NCBI GenBank assembly: GCA_031551255.1
Contig: JAVBNW010000107.1
Span: 1 to 21,647, forward strand
Direction of reading: 5' to 3'
Length of the DNA stretch: 21,647 nucleotides
DNA from: JAVBNW01 sp031551255
GTDB taxonomy: Bacteria; Bacillota; Clostridia; Christensenellales; UBA1750
A program made the translations under genes and the position numbers. Below, piece after piece: positions 14,729 to 21,647 of this stretch. How positions within the stretch are numbered: the stretch's first letter is position 1; each line of letters begins with the position of its first letter. Below the pieces are notes generated by a model, which saw only the letters and a list, made by a program, of their open reading frames with translations, searched no databases and had not been told where the DNA came from.

Positions 14729-14732
<4 letters not shown>
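14103..14732 (+). CDS. TetR/AcrR-family transcriptional regulator
   Basis: DNA-binding regulator, 209 aa. Residues 1-55 form the TetR helix-turn-helix: TKEKIFLSAVDFFSEKNY, then TLKEIAAAAGIRAASVYKHY and ENKEEIL. The rest is an all-helical ligand and dimerisation domain typical in length for the family. ATG 14103 is chosen because GAAGAAGG lies 10 nt upstream; an in-frame ATG at 14082 directly abuts the palindrome and has no ribosome binding site. Its TGA overlaps the ATG of the hybrid kinase, so the two proteins are made together. TetR regulators usually sit beside efflux or enzyme genes; partnering a hybrid sensor kinase is less usual and suggests that it sets the amount of the kinase. Confidence 0.93.
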
Positions 14733-17209
<2,477 letters not shown>

Positions 17210-17310
17210 GCGGTCTGGGACGTGCTCCTAAAGTCGTCGCGATGCAGATTGTGGCGGATTTATCGGCAAATCAAGGAGCTTCGTCGTTTTTCTTCGGCGG
17301 GGGATCGCAG

Positions 17311-17324
17311 GGGTACGCGTACCC
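17311..17324. repeat. 14-bp perfect palindrome between converging kinase genes
   Basis: GGGTACGCGTACCC lies about 100 nt after the plus-strand kinase and about 70 nt after the end of the minus-strand kinase. It could form a small hairpin with a CGCG loop that limits transcription from both sides, but no T-run follows on either strand. Protein binding is also possible. Nothing else was recognised in 17210-17391. Confidence 0.35.
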
Positions 17325-17391
17325 ACCCGCGAGGCGCAAGGCGCCGATAAGATGCCGCATGACGCGCCGCGCAGGGGTTTAGAGACGAGCC

Positions 17392-20300
17392 TTAGCCCCG
17401 GCCGATGTGTTTGTTAAGTTCGGCGAATATCTTTTTTTCGTCGACGGGCTTGCTCAGATGCCCGTTCATCCCCGCGCTAAGGGCCTCCTCGATATCCTCT
17501 TGGAACGCGTTCGCAGTCATAGCGATAATCGGGATGGTCATGCTCCGGGGGTGGCCGCTGCCGCGAATGCAGCGGGTGGCCTCATAGCCGTCCATGCGCG
17601 GCATCTGAATATCCATGAAGATCAGATCGAAGCGCTCAGGCGTTTCTTCGAACAGCTGGATGGCCTCCATGCCGTTCTCCGCTTCCGTGATCATCGCCTC
17701 CGTAGGCTCCAAAAGCGCCTTGATGATCTCCCTGTTGATCTCGATATCCTCCACAAGCAGGATGTGCTTGCCGGGGAATACGGGGAGAGTCTCCGCCGTC
17801 TGTGCGGGTGCCGCAGGCTGGATGCCCAGCGCATTGCGCAGGAGGGCCGCAAGTGCGGAGGGAAAAACAGGCTTCTGCAGATATAGCCTCCGCAATCCTA
17901 CTACAGCCACTTCGCCGGATGGCTGATAATGATAGGGTACCAGCTGCCCGAGTACAAACGCACGCCCGCTTTGGACGGCTAACCCGGCCCAGGCATTGCC
18001 GCTTGCACCGGCATCGGCGTCATCGGTCAGCACCAGCGTTACGCAATCGTCCCGCACGGGCTCCAGCGCCGCCGCGACCACATCCGAGGTTGCCGCTTCA
18101 CGGTAAGGTACGCCTTGCGTCTCCAACATTGTTGTCAAAGATTGCCGGGTCGGCATATCGTCTATGAGAACGAACACATGCAGGCGATCCGCCGGCAGCG
18201 GTGGTTCCTGGGCTGCATGTGTTTTGTCGATGCGTAAGTTCACGGAAACCGTGAACTCGCTACCTAGACCCTCGTTGCTGGTTACCGTTATCTCGCCACC
18301 CATCATGCGGGCGATGCGCTCGGAGATTGCAAGCCCAAGGCCGGTTCCGCCAAACCGCTTGGCGATGCTGCTGTCCGCCTGATGAAAGGGCCTGAACAAC
18401 TCGCGAAGCTGTTCGGGCGAGAGGCCGATGCCCTCGTCACGGACGATGATTTGGATGGTGGCATGCGTCTGCGTAAGGCTGTCGCAACATGCCGTCAGGT
18501 AGATGTTCGTGTGCTTTCCTGAAAACTTAATCGCGTTTGAGATAAGGTTCATCAGCACCTGCGTCAGCCGCATCGCGTCGCCGTACAGCCGCAGGGGCGT
18601 GCCGTTTGCGAACCGCACCTGGATGGCCTGAAGTTTCTCCTCAGCCCGCACAGCCATCACGTCCACGACGTTTTGCACGACCTGCTCCAGATCGAAGGCT
18701 TCTTCAAACAGCTCCATTTTGCCCGATTCGATTTTCGAGATGTCGAGGATGTCGTTGATGATGGATAGCAGGTGTTCGGAGGAGACCTCGACCTTGTTGA
18801 GACAGTCGCGCACACGGGCCATCTCGGAGGATGACCGTGCGATCTTCACCATGCCGATGATGGCGTTCATGGGCGTGCGTATTTCATGGCTCATGTTGGA
18901 TAGGAACAGGCTTTTCGCCTGATTGGCCAGCTCCGCTTGCTCTCTGGCCATTTCGGCCTGTTCCTTGGCCTCGCGGAGTTCCTCTCCCATCCTGACGCGC
19001 GAGGTAATATCGATGGACATGCCGACGGTGCGGATAGGCTTGCCGGATATGTCGGCAACCGTATGCGCATAGTTGCTGATGTGCTTTACCGTGCCGTCCG
19101 GGAAGCTGAGCTTGCAATCGCGCAGCACCATTTGCTCCAAGATGTCCCCGCCAAGCAATCGGTCGAAAAAACCGTGGTCGGACAGGTCGGGCATCAGGCT
19201 CTGCAAATGCCGTACAAAGCGTTCCTTGGGAATCGGGGAGGACTCGTCCAGGCCGTAAAGAAGAGCCGTTCCTGCATCGAATGCGAAGGTGTCCTCCGCG
19301 AACAGGAACTCCCACACCCCGGACTCCGATGCGGTGAGCGCCACATCCAGGCGTTCCTTGGCGACGATAATCTCAGCATCCTTCGCCAGAAGTTCTTCGG
19401 CGGTATGCAGGCTTCTTTGCGTTGTCAGCAGACGCGCGTTCTTCCGCCTCATAGTAAGGTTGAAGAAGAACAGCCCGATGATGAGAGCGACTCCCGCCAC
19501 AGAGAGCGCGATGAATAAATAAAACGCCTGCGGGTTGCTCTCATAGAGCGAAAGCTTGCGGTTGAGCAGCTCGGCGTCCGTCGGCAGCAGCCTTGTGTCT
19601 GCCGACCAACGTTCCATCACCGCCGCGTCGAAGATCCAGCGATTGTAGATCGAGGTATCCACAAGCGATGGCAGCTCGGTTACCCGCTTGCCATCCCTAG
19701 TGACGGCAAGGACAAGTTCCGCCGCGAGGCGGCCTTGCTCCGCCGGCATCACGTATCTTCCACCGATTTGGCCATGGCCTGCGCCGCACCCCATCATACC
19801 GAAAATCGGGGCCGTGGCGCGCTGCGATAGCAGCCGCTGCACCTCTACGCGGGACATGTACTGTCCGTCGCTGTCCGTGGTGTAATTTCCGCACAGGATG
19901 ATCGTGTTCTCGGGGAGAGCCGCAACCTCCTTAAGGAGATCCCCGATGGACGTAGTGCCGCAGTATTGGAGCTTAAGCCGCCCCTCATAATCCGCAAGCT
20001 TGCCCTCGATCTGCCCCTGCCACTCCCTGCCGCCCTCGGAATCGTCGTTGATGATGAAGACGTTCTCGGTTTTCGGGAACATGGCAAACGCTTGGGCTAC
20101 CGTCTCTGCGGCCGCCTCGTATTCCCACACACCGGTGAAATTGCCGTTCAGCTCCCACAGCCTGTCCATCTCTCCGTTGATGGCGCAGCCAACCACGGGG
20201 ATGCCGTCAAAGAGAACGCCGTAATAGTTGCAAACAAAACCCAGCGCGTTGTTATCCGATACCATCACGATGTCGGGCGGATTGGAGCTGAACAGCGTGC

Positions 20301-21225
20301 GGATGGAGTAATAGGCGTTTTTTGCGCGCTCGTATTCCGTCGGAAAGCGGTTGGAATAGAGCGGCACGTTGTAATAGATGATATCGTCCTGGGTGTTGAT
20401 TACCTCAAAGAAACCGTGCTTGAGCTCCGCTTCCCAGGGATCATCGGGATAATAGGACGAGATGTGCAGCACGTGCGTGCTGTCGCCGCTGTTTACTTGC
20501 CGACCGCTGATAACCTTGTCAAAGGTACCGTCCGCCTTCATCGCCCTAAGACCTTGCGCGATGGGCTCTACCAGATCCGCGTATTTCTTGTTCACATAGA
20601 CATAGGACGGCTGGCTTTCTGCGACGCCCACAGGCTTAATGCCCTCGGCAACCACGAGCTGAGCGTTGTTCGTGCTGCTCGTGACGATGACGTCGCACTC
20701 GCCGCGAAGCAGCGCCAAGTTCAGCTCGTAAAAGGTATCGTATTGCACGCTCCCCGCGATATCCTTGGGGAGATGGTTGATGATATAGGACTTTTGAAAC
20801 ATATGCCCGACACGCAGCCCGGAGAAGTCGCTCCAAGACTGTATAGAGATATCCGCTTCGGAACGGGAGAAAACGGGGAAGCTCACGCTGGCCATCTGCT
20901 CGGGCACCATAACGAGATTCGGGAAATTCGCCTCCAACCCCGCTACCTGCGAGGCGAGGCCGTCGCGCTCCCCGCTGTTGGCCATCTGGATGGCGTAGGC
21001 CATGGGTGCGGCGTCCATGGTCAGCCCGTATCCCGCTCTTTGCAGCGCCCCATAAAGCAGCCTGTCAACCACCGTCGATTCATCGGAGGCGATCACAAAA
21101 TCCAGTATTTTGCCCTCCGGCTGGTCAGGTTTCGCAAACTGATCCGACTGCATGGCCATCGCCGCCGGCTGCGACAGATTGATGATGAAGGCGGCAATGA
21201 GGAATGCAAAAAAAAAGCGTTTCAC
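17392..21225 (-). CDS. Large hybrid kinase with two substrate-binding sensor domains and two receivers
   Basis: Membrane hybrid kinase, 1277 aa from GTG 21225, which has AAGGAGG 11 nt upstream and starts a signal peptide (VKRFFFAFLIAAFIINL, cleavage after PAAMA likely). A first periplasmic-binding domain of the SBP_bac_3 type covers about 40-235. A second, sugar/ABC-substrate-binding-like, covers about 243-545 (DIVMVSDNNALGF, VFIINDDSEGGREW). A membrane helix lies at about 567-590, followed by a short coiled coil and PAS near 622-742. The kinase core has His780 (SHEIRTPMNAIIGM), N-box NLISNAIKFSG, G1 DEGIGL and G2 GGTGLGLAIS. Receiver 1 (about 1008-1128) is divergent but keeps an Asp pair at 1068-1069 and a QKP Lys. 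Receiver 2 has Asp1205 (FMDIQMPRMDG) and SKPVD. There is no HPt. Two tandem extracytoplasmic receptors suggest sensing of two small molecules. Confidence 0.95.
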   Translation of the reverse strand: MKRFFFAFLIAAFIINLSQPAAMAMQSDQFAKPDQPEGKILDFVIASDESTVVDRLLYGALQRAGYGLTMDAAPMAYAIQMANSGERDGLASQVAGLEANFPNLVMVPEQMASVSFPVFSRSEADISIQSWSDFSGLRVGHMFQKSYIINHLPKDIAGSVQYDTFYELNLALLRGECDVIVTSSTNNAQLVVAEGIKPVGVAESQPSYVYVNKKYADLVEPIAQGLRAMKADGTFDKVISGRQVNSGDSTHVLHISSYYPDDPWEAELKHGFFEVINTQDDIIYYNVPLYSNRFPTEYERAKNAYYSIRTLFSSNPPDIVMVSDNNALGFVCNYYGVLFDGIPVVGCAINGEMDRLWELNGNFTGVWEYEAAAETVAQAFAMFPKTENVFIINDDSEGGREWQGQIEGKLADYEGRLKLQYCGTTSIGDLLKEVAALPENTIILCGNYTTDSDGQYMSRVEVQRLLSQRATAPIFGMMGCGAGHGQIGGRYVMPAEQGRLAAELVLAVTRDGKRVTELPSLVDTSIYNRWIFDAAVMERWSADTRLLPTDAELLNRKLSLYESNPQAFYLFIALSVAGVALIIGLFFFNLTMRRKNARLLTTQRSLHTAEELLAKDAEIIVAKERLDVALTASESGVWEFLFAEDTFAFDAGTALLYGLDESSPIPKERFVRHLQSLMPDLSDHGFFDRLLGGDILEQMVLRDCKLSFPDGTVKHISNYAHTVADISGKPIRTVGMSIDITSRVRMGEELREAKEQAEMAREQAELANQAKSLFLSNMSHEIRTPMNAIIGMVKIARSSSEMARVRDCLNKVEVSSEHLLSIINDILDISKIESGKMELFEEAFDLEQVVQNVVDVMAVRAEEKLQAIQVRFANGTPLRLYGDAMRLTQVLMNLISNAIKFSGKHTNIYLTACCDSLTQTHATIQIIVRDEGIGLSPEQLRELFRPFHQADSSIAKRFGGTGLGLAISERIARMMGGEITVTSNEGLGSEFTVSVNLRIDKTHAAQEPPLPADRLHVFVLIDDMPTRQSLTTMLETQGVPYREAATSDVVAAALEPVRDDCVTLVLTDDADAGASGNAWAGLAVQSGRAFVLGQLVPYHYQPSGEVAVVGLRRLYLQKPVFPSALAALLRNALGIQPAAPAQTAETLPVFPGKHILLVEDIEINREIIKALLEPTEAMITEAENGMEAIQLFEETPERFDLIFMDIQMPRMDGYEATRCIRGSGHPRSMTIPIIAMTANAFQEDIEEALSAGMNGHLSKPVDEKKIFAELNKHIGRG

Positions 21226-21236
21226 CCGAGCATGCC

Positions 21237-21253
21237 CCTCCTTCGTGAGAAGG
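21237..21253 (-). promoter_or_regulatory. Ribosome binding site partly held in a small hairpin
   Basis: In the kinase leader CCTTC (complement of 21249-21253) pairs with GAAGG (complement of 21240-21244) across a 4-nt TCAC loop. The GAAGG arm is the first part of the GAAGGAGG ribosome binding site. The 5-bp stem is weak, so any effect on translation would be mild. Confidence 0.35.
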
Positions 21254-21323
21254 TATTCGGTCATAAGCGCAAAAGCAAACGTGAAATGCGGCGGCGATAT
21301 ATAGGTAGGCCGTGATCCAAGCA

Positions 21324-21352
21324 ATTATAGGGCTGTATCTAGATTTTGTCAA
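21324..21352 (-). promoter_or_regulatory. Consensus sigma-A promoter of the large hybrid kinase
   Basis: On the minus strand a perfect TTGACA (complement of 21347-21352) and a perfect TATAAT (complement of 21324-21329) are separated by the ideal 17 nt. Transcription would begin near 21317, giving a leader of about 90 nt before GTG 21225. This also rules out the longest possible reading frame, whose TTG start at 21324 lies inside the -10 box. Confidence 0.88.
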
Positions 21353-21427
21353 TTTTCGCGCTCGTCTTACCGGGCCACACCAGGGCAATCCCCCAAAGGC
21401 GGTTCGTTGACCGATGGCAACCGTTTC

Positions 21428-21640
21428 ATGTGTAGTAAAAGAGGCGTTTTCTTGCGACATGAAGGGATTGCAAATCGGGCTAACCAATTGGAAGGGTATC
21501 TGCATGAGGCAATGCGCCTGTTAGATTCCGTAGCTAAAACGCAGTTGAACGACGAATACAGCGCGATAAGGCATTCTTTTACATCCAACTATACAGCCCA
21601 ATCGGGCCAGATTATGTCCGTCATGTGGGCCGACAACTAA
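21428..21640 (+). CDS. Doubtful small plus-strand frame at the window end
   Basis: A 70-aa frame from ATG 21428 to TAA 21640 begins MCSKRGVFLRHEGIANRANQ and contains an amphipathic helical stretch (LEGYLHEAMRLLDSVAKTQL), then IRHSFTSNY and an end at MWADN. There is no good ribosome binding site. It might be a remnant of a larger gene or a chance frame; no family is recognised. Nothing else was seen between the kinase promoter and the window end. Confidence 0.25.
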   Translation: MCSKRGVFLRHEGIANRANQLEGYLHEAMRLLDSVAKTQLNDEYSAIRHSFTSNYTAQSGQIMSVMWADN

Positions 21641-21647
21641 ACCCTTC

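Noticed and set aside
19966..21315. Plus-strand open frame of 449 codons opposite the large hybrid kinase
   Set aside because: Antisense mirror frame of the kinase sensor region with no domain-like features.
21226..21324. Longer forms of the large hybrid kinase starting at TTG 21324 or ATG 21264
   Set aside because: TTG 21324 lies within the promoter -10 box, upstream of the transcription start, and ATG 21264 has no ribosome binding site; GTG 21225 begins a proper signal peptide.

Overview
This looks like a GC-rich chromosomal segment from a Gram-positive anaerobe of the Clostridia (inference). The grounds are strong AGGAGG-type ribosome binding sites, sigma-A-type promoters, a MacA/MacB-type exporter with a membrane-anchored adaptor and no outer-membrane partner, BceRS/VanRS-style two-component systems, and families common in Clostridia (DUF3788, DUF1905, EFR1-type flavodoxin/ferredoxin). 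No rRNA, tRNA, CRISPR array or intact transposase was seen.

Region 1 (1-5984) is a divergent regulatory and export module. On the minus strand an adaptor (2089-4128), an ATPase (1394-2092) and an FtsX/MacB-type permease (120-1397) form a stop/start-overlapping operon. On the plus strand an OmpR-class response regulator (4273-4947) and its HAMP histidine kinase (4944-5984) form a second operon. The 144-bp gap between them holds four TGAAC half-sites at exactly 11-bp steps in a self-palindromic layout. This is a likely binding site through which the regulator controls one or both operons. A 14-bp perfect hairpin follows the kinase.

Region 2 (6064-8785) is a second two-component/ABC locus in decay. 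The response regulator is intact. The kinase has Phe where the phospho-accepting His should be. The ATPase is frameshifted at its signature motif, and the permease is reduced to its two ends.

Region 3 (about 8800-13800) is a gene graveyard with a few intact small genes. Broken genes include an NTF2/SnoaL-fold protein, a Fic-domain protein, an EFR1-type flavodoxin/ferredoxin, and several unassigned fragments with internal stops or frame changes. Intact genes are a small multi-pass membrane protein (9280-9756), a DUF3788 protein (11334-11795) and a DUF1905 protein (11828-12139).

Region 4 (14025-21352) holds two large hybrid sensor kinases pointing at each other. The first (14729-17209) overlaps the end of a TetR-family regulator that has a clear promoter and a 20-bp near-palindromic operator. 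The second (17392-21225) is unusually elaborate, with two successive extracytoplasmic substrate-binding domains, a membrane segment, PAS, kinase core and two receiver domains, driven by a consensus promoter. The kinase cores of the two are closely similar. Neither has a visible HPt domain and no partner output protein lies in the window, so the phosphorelay must end elsewhere.
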